From positions 1 to 26,421 of the forward strand of contig DBPX01000001.1 in NCBI GenBank assembly GCA_002305045.1: a stretch of DNA of 26,421 bases. The letters are read 5' to 3'. Each line of letters begins with the position of its first letter. Position 1 is the stretch's first letter. Made by a program: the position numbers and the translations under genes. The notes below the pieces were generated by a model that saw only the letters and a program-made list of their open reading frames with translations, did not search any database and was not told where the DNA came from. This document shows positions 5,981 through 14,284 of the stretch, in pieces. Source of the stretch: Ruminococcus sp. UBA1409. Its GTDB lineage: Bacteria > Bacillota > Clostridia > Oscillospirales > Ruminococcaceae.

Positions 5981-6601
5981 GTGGGGTTCTTGTTTATAGT
6001 AATAGAGGGCGTCGACGGCTCTGGAAAGGGAACGCAGATAAGGCTTCTTGAAAAAGCGCTTAATGAGATGGGGAAAAAGGTTTTTATAACCTGCGAGCCG
6101 ACCTCCGGCGAGTACGGCGTGAAAATAAGAAAAATACTCTCCGGCGAGGAAAAATCCGATAGCTGCGAGCTTGCGGCGCTCTTTCTTGCGGACAGGATAT
6201 ATCACTGCCAGAACGAGTCGTCGGGAATCAAAAGGATGCTCGACTTGGGATATACAGTCCTTTGCGACAGATACTATTATTCCTCCTTTGCATATCAGGG
6301 TCTAGGGACAAGCCTTGAGTGGGTGCTAGGGATGAATCTTGACTGTCCGGCGGTCCTCAAGCCCGACCTTACTGTTTTTTTAGACCTTCCCGCAGCCGAA
6401 TGTGACAGGAGAATCGAGGAGGGCAGGTCGTCAAGGGAGATTTTTGAAAAGCTTGAGACCATCAAAGCCATAAGAGGAAAATATCTCGAGGTCTTTGAGC
6501 GTATTCCTGACCACAATGTAAAGATTATCGACGCCTCAGGCTCCCCTGAAATGGTTTCAAAAAGGATAATTGAAGCGGTAAAGGAGTCTATTCCTCTGTA
6601 A
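5981..6601 (+). CDS. tmk: Thymidylate kinase
   Basis: Phosphorylates dTMP to dTDP in the dTTP pathway. About 206 aa, the normal length. The P-loop GVDGSGKG is at residues 10-17, the DRY motif of the nucleoside site in DRYYYSSFAYQG at 96-107, and a lid-like stretch follows in RRIEEGRSSREIFE. The start is not certain: GTG at 5981 gives GFLFIVIEG, close to the family's usual beginning but only two bases after gggaagga; TTG at 5990 has better spacing (11 bases). It has its own promoter. The SRP RNA and dnaX follow on the same strand, as in many Firmicutes replication blocks. Confidence 0.93.
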   Translation: MGFLFIVIEGVDGSGKGTQIRLLEKALNEMGKKVFITCEPTSGEYGVKIRKILSGEEKSDSCELAALFLADRIYHCQNESSGIKRMLDLGYTVLCDRYYYSSFAYQGLGTSLEWVLGMNLDCPAVLKPDLTVFLDLPAAECDRRIEEGRSSREIFEKLETIKAIRGKYLEVFERIPDHNVKIIDASGSPEMVSKRIIEAVKESIPL

Positions 6602-6656
6602 GGGCAGGGGGCGTGTCGGTATTTTTAGATATCGCAAGCGAATTTTATCAAAACAC

Positions 6657-6685
6657 TTGAAAAATCTCACCTTTTGTGATATAAT
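6657..6685 (+). promoter_or_regulatory. Strong promoter of the SRP RNA
   Basis: TTGAAA (6657-6662) and a perfect TATAAT (6680-6685) with 17-base spacing, suited to a stable RNA. The predicted start is at about 6692, just before the SRP RNA 5' stem. Confidence 0.8.
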
Positions 6686-6701
6686 ATATTTAGATTTGTT
6701 T

Positions 6702-6836
6702 GCCAATCCGGGATGTAGGCGTGCGGGTCCTGTGCAACGAGGCACTGTGAACCATGTCAGGCGGGGAACCGAGCAGCATTAAGCAGTCAGCCTTGTGTGA
6801 CGCAGCTCAGCCTGCGCGTCTATATGCCGGATTGGC
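6702..6836 (+). ncRNA. ffs: Signal recognition particle RNA (4.5S/SRP RNA)
   Basis: The RNA scaffold of the signal recognition particle, which binds Ffh. The ends gccaatccgg (6702-6711) and ccggattggc (6827-6836) form a perfect 10-bp terminal stem. The Ffh-binding domain is recognisable around 6755-6782: the 5' side of the symmetric loop in atgtcagg, an apical hairpin cgg-ggaa-ccg with a GGAA tetraloop, and gagcagcattaag on the 3' side. The length is about 135 nt, longer than the E. coli 4.5S type and shorter than the Bacillus 6S-like type, and I see no clear Alu-domain motif. The position directly before dnaX matches Bacillus (scr-dnaX). gatttt and a later t run follow the stem and may give partial termination. 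Confidence 0.9.
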
Positions 6837-6873
6837 GATTTTCTAATCTTTTTTGAGAATCGGAGGTGCGCTT

Positions 6874-8508
6874 ATGTATACGGCTCTTTACAGAAAATGG
6901 CGTCCGATGACATTTGACGATGTCGTCTCCCAGCCGCATATAACCTCTACTCTGGTCAACCAGCTTAAAGAGGGCAAAACTGCGCACGCCTATCTTTTTA
7001 CAGGCTCCCGTGGCACCGGCAAGACAACCTGTGCAAGGATATTTGCCAAGGCTGTCAACTGCCTCAATCCAAAAGACGGCCGTCCCTGCCTTGAATGTGA
7101 GATATGCAAAGAGGCTGATAACGGCACTTTAGCAGATATCATAGAAATAGACGCCGCCTCCAACACAGGAGTCGAGGATATAAGGGAGCTGAGGGAGTCT
7201 ACCATCTACACACCTGAGAGGTGCCGCTATAAAATATACATCATCGACGAGGTCCATATGCTCTCAAATCAGGCGTTCAACGCCCTTTTAAAGATTATGG
7301 AGGAGCCTCCCGAGCATATTAAATTCATACTCGCCACAACCGAAATCCATAAGGTCCCCATGACGATAGTGTCCCGGTGCCAAAGGTATGACTTTAGGAG
7401 AATCCGTCAGGAGGATATCGTTTCAAGGCTTATGTACATCGCCGGTCAGGAGGGCGTCTCCCTGAATAAGGACGCCGCCTCGATGATAGCAAGGATTTCC
7501 GACGGAGCAATGAGGGACGCTTTGTCCATCCTCGACCAGTGCATAGCCTTTTCGGACAATATTACTCAGGACACCGTCTCAGAGGCTGCCGGAATAGCGG
7601 GAAGGGACCTTGTGCTTTCGCTTTTGGAGTCCCTGGTCGGCTCCGATACCGCAGGCGCCCTAAGAATCATAAACGAGCTTTACTCAAAGTCAAAGGATAT
7701 GCCAAGGCTGTGCGATGAGCTGATAGGACATCTTAGGAGCATAATGCTGATAAAGTCTGCGCCGGAGTCAAGGGAGCTTCTTTACTGCCTGCCCGACGAG
7801 GCTGTTAAGCTCGAAAAAATGGCTGAGTCTATGTCTATGGAGAGGATTTTTTACCAGCTCGACTGCCTTAAAGACTGCTCCGAGGTTATGCAAAGGTCCT
7901 CCTCGAAAAGAACAGACCTTGAAATGTGCGCTGTGAAAATCTGCTGCTTTGTAGAGTCGTCTGTGGCAAAGAGCGGCTCAAGGGCTTTATCCTCGCAGGA
8001 AAGAGCGCTAGAGGCAAGGCTTTCAGAGCTTGAAAGAAGGCTGGATTCGCTTTCCCACGGCGAAAAGTCCCATAACGCAAGAGGAGTATCCCCTGACAGG
8101 GAGCCGTCAGCTCAAAAAATAAAGTATGAGCCGGGCGAGGCTCCTAGAAGCTCCCCCACGCCGTCAGCTAACAGAGTCCGCCAGCCCTTTAAGGAGTGGG
8201 AGATGGTGCTAGAGCGTCTGACCGAGGTAAACCCCGGCTGCGCAGGAGCATTAAAAGGCTCTCAGGCTGTAATCATTGACAACTCGCTTTGCATCGAGGT
8301 GGAGTCGGAATTTTTCCTTAGTCTTTTTAAAAAACCGGAAAACGCCTCCTCGCTGAGGGCTGTCGTCAAGGAGATTACAGGCTCCAGCTATCAGATAAAG
8401 GCAAGGTACGCAAGGCAAAACCAGCCCTTGCCCGCCGGTCAGGACGACAGGCTCTCGATGCTGCTTGAAAACGCCAGAAAGGAAAACATCCCGGTCAAAA
8501 CCGATTAA
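6874..8508 (+). CDS. dnaX: DNA polymerase III subunit gamma/tau
   Basis: The clamp-loader ATPase of the replisome. Residues from the ATG at 6874: the conserved start MYTALYRKWRPMTFDD; Walker A GSRGTGKT (44-51); four zinc-binding cysteines C63, C72, C75 and C78; Walker B IIDEVHML (123-130); the SRC arginine-finger motif (167-169). A polar linker follows (about 375-440), then a C-terminal tau-like domain. At 544 aa it is typical for Clostridia. The ATG at 6874 is chosen because ggagg lies seven bases upstream and the family begins there; an in-frame extension to 6853 lacks support. No convincing frameshift site for a separate gamma form was found. First protein gene of dnaX-ybaB-recR-tadA. Confidence 0.97.
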   Translation: MYTALYRKWRPMTFDDVVSQPHITSTLVNQLKEGKTAHAYLFTGSRGTGKTTCARIFAKAVNCLNPKDGRPCLECEICKEADNGTLADIIEIDAASNTGVEDIRELRESTIYTPERCRYKIYIIDEVHMLSNQAFNALLKIMEEPPEHIKFILATTEIHKVPMTIVSRCQRYDFRRIRQEDIVSRLMYIAGQEGVSLNKDAASMIARISDGAMRDALSILDQCIAFSDNITQDTVSEAAGIAGRDLVLSLLESLVGSDTAGALRIINELYSKSKDMPRLCDELIGHLRSIMLIKSAPESRELLYCLPDEAVKLEKMAESMSMERIFYQLDCLKDCSEVMQRSSSKRTDLEMCAVKICCFVESSVAKSGSRALSSQERALEARLSELERRLDSLSHGEKSHNARGVSPDREPSAQKIKYEPGEAPRSSPTPSANRVRQPFKEWEMVLERLTEVNPGCAGALKGSQAVIIDNSLCIEVESEFFLSLFKKPENASSLRAVVKEITGSSYQIKARYARQNQPLPAGQDDRLSMLLENARKENIPVKTD

Positions 8509-8568
8509 TTTTCTTATATATTTTGTATTTTTTAAAATTTTAGACATATAAAGGAAAGGAACATCAAT

Positions 8569-8931
8569 ATGAAGGCTAGAATACCACAGAATATGCAGGG
8601 CGGTCCGCAGAATATGAACCAGATGATTCGTCAGGCTCAGAAGATGCAGGAGGATATGGCTGCATTTCAGGCTGAGCTTGAGGAAAAGGAGTTTAAGGCC
8701 TCAGTAGGAGGCGGAGCCGTCGAAATCGTCATGAACGGAAAGCATGAGGTAAAAAGCGTCCAGATAAAGCCGGAGGCAGTCGACCCTGACGATGTCGAGA
8801 TGCTTCAGGACCTTATCGCCAGCGCAGTAAATGAGGTCATCCACAATATAGACACCGAGTCCAGCGAGGGTATGCAGAAAATCACCGGAGGGATGAGTCT
8901 CCCCGGAATGGGCGTACCCGGTCTGTTCTGA
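8569..8931 (+). CDS. YbaB/EbfC family nucleoid-associated protein
   Basis: A small DNA-binding protein of 120 aa, thought to act as a nucleoid-associated factor with RecR. Features: a Met/Gln-rich N-terminus (residues 1-30), a helix around [21 protein letters not shown], the conserved core [21 protein letters not shown] (about 46-66), [19 protein letters not shown], and the typical C-terminal GMSLPGM. The ATG follows aaaggaaagga. It lies 60 bp after dnaX, and its stop codon shares one base with the recR start, so translation is coupled. The order dnaX-ybaB-recR is conserved across bacteria. Confidence 0.95.
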   Translation: MKARIPQNMQGGPQNMNQMIRQAQKMQEDMAAFQAELEEKEFKASVGGGAVEIVMNGKHEVKSVQIKPEAVDPDDVEMLQDLIASAVNEVIHNIDTESSEGMQKITGGMSLPGMGVPGLF

Positions 8932-9533
8932 TGTCCGGCGCAGGCGCTCTGCCTCTTACCCTTCTTGCCGAGCAGTTTGCAAAGCTCCCCGGGATCGGCA
9001 TGAAAACGGCTCAGAGGCTTGCTTATCATATTATGTCCATGTCGGACAGCGAGGCGGAGGCTTTTGCAAAGGCGATTTTACACGCCCACAGGACGGTTCA
9101 CGGCTGCGCTGTCTGCCAGAACTTCACCGATATGACCGTCTGCCCGATATGCTCCGATGAGACAAGGGACCATTCTATAATCTGCGTGGTGGAAAGCCCA
9201 AAGGATGTCGCAGCGTTTGAAAGGACAAGGGAATACAAGGGAGTATATCATGTTCTTCACGGACTGATATCCCCTATCGACGGAATTACTCCCGACAAGC
9301 TTAAAATCTCCGAGCTTGTAAAAAGGCTGTCCGATGACGGCGTGAGCGAGGTAATAATGGCGACAAATCCCACTCCCGAGGGAGAGGCTACCGCCATTTA
9401 CATCTCTAGGCTTCTAAAGCCGCTCGGGGTCAAGGTCACAAGGCTTGCCTTCGGTCTGCCAATCGGCGCAAACCTAGAGTACGCCGACGAGATAACCCTC
9501 TTCAAAGCCCTTGAGAACAGGAACGAAATATAG
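8931..9533 (+). CDS. recR: Recombination mediator protein RecR
   Basis: Acts with RecF and RecO to load RecA at gapped or single-stranded DNA during repair. 200 aa, full length. In order: an N-terminal helix-hairpin-helix ([23 protein letters not shown], a motif at about residues 12-34), a zinc finger with C59, C62, C71 and C74, and a Toprim domain beginning [15 protein letters not shown], with the conserved [11 protein letters not shown] and the C-terminal hook region [16 protein letters not shown]. The ATG overlaps the ybaB stop by one base and the recR stop overlaps the tadA start by one base, so three genes form a tightly coupled unit. Confidence 0.97.
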   Translation: MSGAGALPLTLLAEQFAKLPGIGMKTAQRLAYHIMSMSDSEAEAFAKAILHAHRTVHGCAVCQNFTDMTVCPICSDETRDHSIICVVESPKDVAAFERTREYKGVYHVLHGLISPIDGITPDKLKISELVKRLSDDGVSEVIMATNPTPEGEATAIYISRLLKPLGVKVTRLAFGLPIGANLEYADEITLFKALENRNEI

Positions 9534-10042
9534 TGCAGAATACTATATTACCTGACGAGCTGTATATGCTGGAGGCTCTGGCTCTTGCAAAAAAGGCCAT
9601 GCAGCTTGGCGAGACTCCCGTAGGCGCAGTTATAGTCAAAAAATCCACCGGCGAAATCATAGGCAGAGGCTATAATTTAAGGGAAGGCTCGAGGTCTGCG
9701 CTCTCTCATGCAGAGATAATTGCAATCGACCAGGCGTCAAGGACGCTGGGCGGCTGGAGGCTTTTGGACAGTGTAATCTATGTCACGCTTGAGCCATGCC
9801 CGATGTGTGCGGGAGCTATAATAAACGCAAGGCTCGATAGGGTCGTTTTCGGAGCATTTGACCCAAAGGCAGGCTCCTTCGGCTCGGTAGTGAGTCTTCA
9901 TCAGCTCCCCTACAACCACAAGCCGGAGGTCGTCGGAGGGGTGCTTTGCGAAAAGAGCGCAGAGCTTCTAAAAGACTTCTTTTCAAGCCTCAGAAGCGGC
10001 AAGCGGGAGAAAAAAACAAATCGGGAGCAGTCCAGCAATTAA
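9533..10042 (+). CDS. tadA: tRNA-specific adenosine deaminase TadA
   Basis: Deaminates A34 to inosine in tRNA-Arg(ACG), which allows reading of CGU, CGC and CGA. 169 aa. The zinc and catalytic motifs of the cytidine/deoxycytidylate deaminase fold are complete: H59 and E61 in SHAEIIAI, C89 and C92 in EPCPMCAGAI. Typical TadA features follow (RLDRVVFGAFDPKAGS and a basic tail). The start is a GTG sharing one base with the recR stop. In Bacillus subtilis tadA lies before the SRP RNA and dnaX; here it follows recR, a rearranged order. A strong terminator ends the unit. Confidence 0.95.
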   Translation: MQNTILPDELYMLEALALAKKAMQLGETPVGAVIVKKSTGEIIGRGYNLREGSRSALSHAEIIAIDQASRTLGGWRLLDSVIYVTLEPCPMCAGAIINARLDRVVFGAFDPKAGSFGSVVSLHQLPYNHKPEVVGGVLCEKSAELLKDFFSSLRSGKREKKTNREQSSN

Positions 10043-10055
10043 TCTAAAATAATAT

Positions 10056-10088
10056 CGGAGCAGGGTTGATTCCTTGCTCCGTTTTTTT
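10056..10088 (+). terminator. Rho-independent terminator of the dnaX-tadA unit
   Basis: A stem between ggagcagg and ccttgctcc (10057-10080, one bulged base), then seven T residues from 10082. It lies between convergent genes and may also weakly stop the minus-strand lipoprotein transcript. Confidence 0.85.
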
Positions 10089-10123
10089 GCAGCTATATAT
10101 TGGAAAAGCCGCCATATGAAAGG

Positions 10124-10963
10124 CTAGTGACAGCGCTTACAGGCGGTATAGCCGTTTTTGATTGCAGTCTCTATCGAGACCTGAATAGGGTCCTTCATGT
10201 TGCTGCATGACTTCTTGGAATGATACTTTGTCCCTCCGTTTACCGGCACCCAGACAAGGTCTCCTTTATCCTCCTCGGATTCAGGGACTGTGACCTTGGC
10301 ACCGTCCTCTCCCTTATCCTTTGAGACATCATGCTCAGACTTAGTATCAACAGCCTCGGTTGCTTTAACAGACGGCTCAGTCTCACTGGGGACTGCCGAA
10401 TAGTAGATTATTACAGCGGCGTCAGGCTCAAATTCTGAGTCCGACTCAAAAATCGGCTGGTCGTTCACCGAAACAAGAATCACCGTTTCGTATGAGTTAT
10501 CTCCATCAGCTAAGGAAGCCTCATAGCCAAATACCGATATGTCCGTAAAGCCTGCATCCTCAAACAGCTTTTTTACATCGAGATAATGCATACCCTCACA
10601 GCTGTAGCTGGAGGCCGGGACCTTTATAAGGCTTTTTCTTGGCTCTGAGGAGGAAGCCGTCACCGTGGTCACAATAGACGAAGTGACAGCCTCGGATGAA
10701 ATTATAGCTTCAGATGAACTGACAGCCTCGGATGCTGCGGTGATTTCGGTTTTCGGGGAGGAAGCCCCATTGTCCTGACCACTCACAGCGTTTGACTGCT
10801 CTAAGGAGAAATCTTCGGGCTGATTCTCACGGGAGCCGCTTCCGTCCTCTGAAGCAAAATCCTTTCTCCATGCGCCATCGGGATAGCCAGAAGAAAAATA
10901 GGTATCGCCGCACCCTGTTAGAATCAAAGCGACTGTAAGAAGTATCGCTGCAAGTCTTTTCAT
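10124..10963 (-). CDS. Lipoprotein with PASTA-like domain and C-terminal Cys/His motif
   Basis: A 279-aa surface lipoprotein of unknown role. The signal peptide MKRLAAILLTVALILTGC ends in a clear lipobox with lipidated C18. A long Ser/Thr/Glu-rich low-complexity linker follows (about 20-110). Residues 112-193 look like a single PASTA-like repeat (KVPASSY, YLDVKKLFEDAGF, VSVNDQPI, AVIIYYS). After a second acidic linker the tail VWVPVNGGTKYHSKKSCSNM...NGYTACKRCH (about 241-279) has H, C, C and C residues in a pattern that I recognise from the C-termini of many Firmicutes secreted or nuclease-associated proteins, probably a metal-binding knot. PASTA domains often bind cell-wall muropeptides; that role here is inference. 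It has its own promoter. Confidence 0.75.
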   Translation of the reverse strand: MKRLAAILLTVALILTGCGDTYFSSGYPDGAWRKDFASEDGSGSRENQPEDFSLEQSNAVSGQDNGASSPKTEITAASEAVSSSEAIISSEAVTSSIVTTVTASSSEPRKSLIKVPASSYSCEGMHYLDVKKLFEDAGFTDISVFGYEASLADGDNSYETVILVSVNDQPIFESDSEFEPDAAVIIYYSAVPSETEPSVKATEAVDTKSEHDVSKDKGEDGAKVTVPESEEDKGDLVWVPVNGGTKYHSKKSCSNMKDPIQVSIETAIKNGYTACKRCH

Positions 10964-11001
10964 TAGGCTCTCCTTATATATCTTTTAATTGTTCAAATAT
11001 A

Positions 11002-11030
11002 ATTATACTCCTATAATTTATGTAAATCAA
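11002..11030 (-). promoter_or_regulatory. Promoter of the lipoprotein gene
   Basis: On minus, TTGATT (11025-11030), 17 bases, then a perfect TATAAT (11002-11007), about 40 bases before the ATG. Confidence 0.7.
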
Positions 11031-11041
11031 TAGCAAGCAAG

Positions 11042-11074
11042 AAAAAAGCTGCGCAGAATTTGCACAGCTTTTTT
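11042..11074 (-). terminator. Terminator of the decarboxylase operon
   Basis: A near-perfect inverted repeat, aaaaaagctg (11042-11051) with cagctttttt (11065-11074) plus an inner gca/tgc pair. It lies 55 bases downstream of the oadA stop on minus. The A and T runs make it work in either direction. Confidence 0.8.
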
Positions 11075-11128
11075 ATCGGAAAGGTTTTTCAATCAAAGAG
11101 CCTTTATGGCCCCCTTATGCGTACTCAA

Positions 11129-12553
11129 TCACCCGCAGGCGATATCTACATAAAGCTCTCTTACAGAGTCGTCGTCCTTGGCAGGCTCGGCTTCCTCGGC
11201 CTTTAGACGGGAGGCAAAGAACTTTGTAGCTACCTGTGGGAAGAGGGCGTAGCTTAGGACATCCTCCTCGCTTCCGTTGAAGCCGGGGATGCTCTTGACC
11301 TCCTCACGGTACTTTTCAAGCTCCGGCTCCAGAAGGTCGGCAGGGCGGCAGGTAATCAGCTCGGCGTCGCCAAGAGCCTTCTTCCTGACCTCCTCGTTGA
11401 CCTCGCCGGGAAGTCTGCCGTACTCTCCCCTGAGAAGTCCCTTGGACTCCTTGGTAAAGACCTTGTACCTCTCGCCGGAGAGGACATTCAAAACAGCCTG
11501 TGAGCCGACAATCTGGCTTGTGGGGGTTACAAGCGGAGGATAACCGAAGTCCTTTCTTACATTGGGAACCTCAGCCAAAACCTCGTAGAACTTATCCTCT
11601 GCTCCCGCCTGCTTGAGCTGGGAGAGAAGATTTGAAAGCATGCCTCCGGGAACCTGATACATAAGCGTCTTAGTATCTACGCTCAGAACCTTGGGGTCGA
11701 GAATACCCTCCTCCTTGAGCCTCTGGGCGACATTTCTAAAGTGAGCCGCAGCTTCAGATAGGGCGGCAAGGTCAAGCCCGGTATCCCTCTCAGTTCCTGC
11801 TAGAGTTGCAACCAGGGACTCTGTTGCCGGCTGAGAGGTTCCGTTTGCCAGCGGGGAAAGAGCGGTGTCGACAATGTCCACTCCTGCCTGAGCCGCCATC
11901 AGGTTGACCATATCTCCTGTGCCGGTTGTGTTGTGAGTGTGAAGATGAATTGGAATCTTGACGCTTGCCTTGAGCTTCTTAACAAGCGAGGCGGCGTCAT
12001 AAGGAAGAAGGAGGTTTGCCATATCCTTTATGCAGATGGTGTCTGCTCCCATCTCCTCAAGCTCCTTTGCAAGCTTTACAAAATACTCCTCGTTATGAAC
12101 AGGGCTTGTGGTGTAGCTTATAGCAGCCTCGCAAATTCCGCCGTACTTCTTGGTGGCGGTAATCGCAGCCCTTAGGTTTCTTGTATCGTTTAAAGCGTCA
12201 AATATCCTTATAACATCTATGCCGTTTTCTATAGACTTCTTTACGAAGGCGTCGACCACATCGTCGGCATAATGCTTATAGCCAAGGATGTTCTGACCTC
12301 TGAACAGCATCTGAAGCTTTGTGTTGGGAAGAGCCTTTTTAAGGGCACGAAGCCTCTCCCAGGGGTCCTCGTTTAAAAATCTCATGCAGGAGTCGAAGGT
12401 AGCTCCTCCCCAGCACTCCAAGGACCAGTAGCCGATACTGTCCAGCTTCTCACAGGCGGGAAGCATATCCTCAAGCCTCATCCTTGTGGCAGCCTGAGAC
12501 TGATGTGCGTCACGCAAAATCGTGTCTGTAATCTTCAGCGGATTAGCCATCAT
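11129..12553 (-). CDS. oadA: Oxaloacetate decarboxylase alpha (carboxyltransferase) subunit
   Basis: The cytosolic subunit that moves the carboxyl group of oxaloacetate to biotin. 474 aa: a TIM-barrel carboxyltransferase (about 1-300) and the conserved post-barrel domain, but no biotinyl domain at the C-terminus; biotin is carried on a separate protein encoded upstream. Motifs: ITDTILRDAHQSQAATR, RGQNILGY, the carbamylated Lys in CIKDMANLL (K176), and the metal ligands in HLHTHNTTG (H205, H207). The same fold occurs in pyruvate carboxylase subunit B and transcarboxylase 5S; the neighbouring sodium-pump beta subunit supports the decarboxylase. Two adjacent ATGs could start it. Last gene of a four-gene operon. 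Confidence 0.9.
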   Translation of the reverse strand: MMANPLKITDTILRDAHQSQAATRMRLEDMLPACEKLDSIGYWSLECWGGATFDSCMRFLNEDPWERLRALKKALPNTKLQMLFRGQNILGYKHYADDVVDAFVKKSIENGIDVIRIFDALNDTRNLRAAITATKKYGGICEAAISYTTSPVHNEEYFVKLAKELEEMGADTICIKDMANLLLPYDAASLVKKLKASVKIPIHLHTHNTTGTGDMVNLMAAQAGVDIVDTALSPLANGTSQPATESLVATLAGTERDTGLDLAALSEAAAHFRNVAQRLKEEGILDPKVLSVDTKTLMYQVPGGMLSNLLSQLKQAGAEDKFYEVLAEVPNVRKDFGYPPLVTPTSQIVGSQAVLNVLSGERYKVFTKESKGLLRGEYGRLPGEVNEEVRKKALGDAELITCRPADLLEPELEKYREEVKSIPGFNGSEEDVLSYALFPQVATKFFASRLKAEEAEPAKDDDSVRELYVDIACG

Positions 12554-12618
12554 ATATCACCCTGCCTTTGCGTAACAAAGGCTCCTTTCATTATAATCGT
12601 CAAAACCGAGCGGCCTGG

Positions 12619-13866
12619 TTAGCTTAAAAGCGAGATGAGAACTCCCGCAGCTATAGCAGAGCCGATAACTCCGGCGACATTCGGTCCCATTGCGTGCATG
12701 AGCAGGAAGTTGGCTGGATTTTCCTTCTGACCGACAACCTGTGAAACTCTTGCAGCCATCGGCACGGCGGAAACTCCGGCAGAGCCGATAAGAGGATTTA
12801 CCTTGTTCTTCGAGAAGATGTTTAGAATCTTCGCTATAATCACTCCGCCGGCAGTACCGAAGCCGAAGGCTACGACTCCCAGGAGGATAATCTTGATGGT
12901 CTGCAAATCAAGGAAGGTAGAGGCGGTTGCAGTAGCACCTACGGAGATTCCAAGGAAGATGGTGACTATGTTCATAAGCTCGTTCTGAGCGGTCTTGCTG
13001 AGCCTCTCGACAACTCCTGTCTCCTTGAAGAGGTTTCCAAGCATGATTGCTCCGACAAGCGGTGCGGCAGAGGGAACAAGCAAAGAAACGAATATAGTTA
13101 CCACTATCGGGAATATAATCTTCTCTGTCCTGGATACGGGGCGAAGCTCCTTCATTACAATCTGGCGCTCCTTCTTGGAGGTAAGAAGCTTCATTATAGG
13201 CGGCTGGATTACAGGCACTAATGCCATGTAGGAATATGCCGCAACGGCGATGGGACCTAAAAGCTCGGGAGCCAAAAGCGAGGTGGTGTAAATAGCCGTA
13301 GGACCGTCAGCACCGCCGATAATACCTATTGAGCCTGCCTGAGCCGGAGTAAAGCCGAGAGCTACAGCACCTATATAGGTTAGGAATATTCCTAGCTGCG
13401 CTCCTGCGCCCATTATGAGGCTCTTGGGATTTGCAATCAGCGGACCAAAGTCGGTCATTGCGCCGACACCCATGAAAATAAGACAGGGATATACTCCGAG
13501 CTTAACTCCAAGGTACAATACATCAATAAGACCGGGAGTCACAACCTCGCCGACGGTAAGGCTCTCGGCGATGGCGGGATAGTTTACCGAAAGCTCGGTT
13601 ATAAGCTCCTGTGTGACGGGCTGACCGCCGAAAAGCGACCAGTTTACATGACCGCCGGCAAAGAATACCTCGTGATACATCCCTGCGCCGGGCAGATTGG
13701 TAAGCAGCATACCGAAGGCGATAGGAAGAAGCAGCATCGGCTCAAACTTCTTCACTATCGCAAGATACATAAGAACACAGGCTATAAGCATCATGAGAAG
13801 GACACGGAGGTCGTTCCCTATCAGCGAGAAGCCGGTAGTTCTCAAAAAGTCCATAATAGCGTCCAT
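12619..13866 (-). CDS. oadB: Sodium-pumping decarboxylase beta subunit
   Basis: The membrane subunit that decarboxylates carboxybiotin and drives Na+ export. 415 aa, with about nine or more membrane helices. The functional regions known from Klebsiella OadB are present: GIIGGADGPTAIYTT with the essential Asp, and NPLIGSAGVSAVPMAARVSQ carrying the Asn, Gly, Ser and Arg positions implicated in Na+ and proton movement. The same subunit type serves oxaloacetate, methylmalonyl-CoA and glutaconyl-CoA decarboxylases; the alpha subunit next door points to oxaloacetate. It lies about 65 bp before oadA and 21 bp after the biotin carrier gene. Confidence 0.93.
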   Translation of the reverse strand: MDAIMDFLRTTGFSLIGNDLRVLLMMLIACVLMYLAIVKKFEPMLLLPIAFGMLLTNLPGAGMYHEVFFAGGHVNWSLFGGQPVTQELITELSVNYPAIAESLTVGEVVTPGLIDVLYLGVKLGVYPCLIFMGVGAMTDFGPLIANPKSLIMGAGAQLGIFLTYIGAVALGFTPAQAGSIGIIGGADGPTAIYTTSLLAPELLGPIAVAAYSYMALVPVIQPPIMKLLTSKKERQIVMKELRPVSRTEKIIFPIVVTIFVSLLVPSAAPLVGAIMLGNLFKETGVVERLSKTAQNELMNIVTIFLGISVGATATASTFLDLQTIKIILLGVVAFGFGTAGGVIIAKILNIFSKNKVNPLIGSAGVSAVPMAARVSQVVGQKENPANFLLMHAMGPNVAGVIGSAIAAGVLISLLS

Positions 13867-13887
13867 ATTATCTTCCCCTATGCAAGT

Positions 13888-14262
13888 TTATTCAATGACG
13901 CAGAGCATATCGCCGGTCTTGACAGAGGCACCCTGCTGAACTCCGACAGAGGCAACCCTACCGTCGCAGGGAGCCATAATCTCATTCTCCATCTTCATAG
14001 CCTCAAGAATCATGAGGATGTCGCCCTTCTTGACGGTGCTTCCTGCACTGACGCTGACAGAAAGTATGGTTCCGGGCATGGGAGACGAAACGGTGGTTGC
14101 GCCCTCAGAGGCGGGAGCGGAAGCCGGAGCAGGAGCAGGAGCCGGAGCCGGTGCCGGAGCAGAAGGAGCGGCTGCCGCAGACTTCTTAGCCTCCTCAGCG
14201 GTTATCTCCTCAACAGATATTTCATATGAAGTTCCATTTACATTTACACGGTAATGTCTCAT
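13888..14262 (-). CDS. Biotin carrier protein of the sodium-pump decarboxylase
   Basis: 124 aa. The N-terminus (MRHYRVNVNGTSYEISVEEI) is like that of other decarboxylase biotin subunits. It is followed by an Ala/Pro-rich flexible linker (about residues 29-52, repeating AP) and a C-terminal biotinyl domain with the biotinylation site EAMKMENEI; the Lys between the two Met residues is modified. The swinging arm carries carboxybiotin from OadA to OadB. A separate carrier, rather than an OadA fusion, resembles glutaconyl-CoA and methylmalonyl-CoA decarboxylases (GcdC/MmdC). The linker is coded by a GC-rich hexamer-like repeat that opens a long spurious frame on the other strand. Confidence 0.92.
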   Translation of the reverse strand: MRHYRVNVNGTSYEISVEEITAEEAKKSAAAAPSAPAPAPAPAPAPASAPASEGATTVSSPMPGTILSVSVSAGSTVKKGDILMILEAMKMENEIMAPCDGRVASVGVQQGASVKTGDMLCVIE

Positions 14263-14284
14263 GATAAATCCCTCTTTCTGATAA

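Noticed and set aside
8111..8130. A6 run in dnaX as a programmed frameshift site for a gamma form
   Set aside because: The run is short, does not match the X XXY YYZ heptamer in frame, and has no obvious downstream stem or upstream Shine-Dalgarno stimulator.
13648..14229. A 193-codon plus-strand frame opposite the biotin carrier
   Set aside because: It is created by the GC-rich Ala/Pro linker code of the biotin carrier; the Gly/Ser/Arg repeats are an antisense image.
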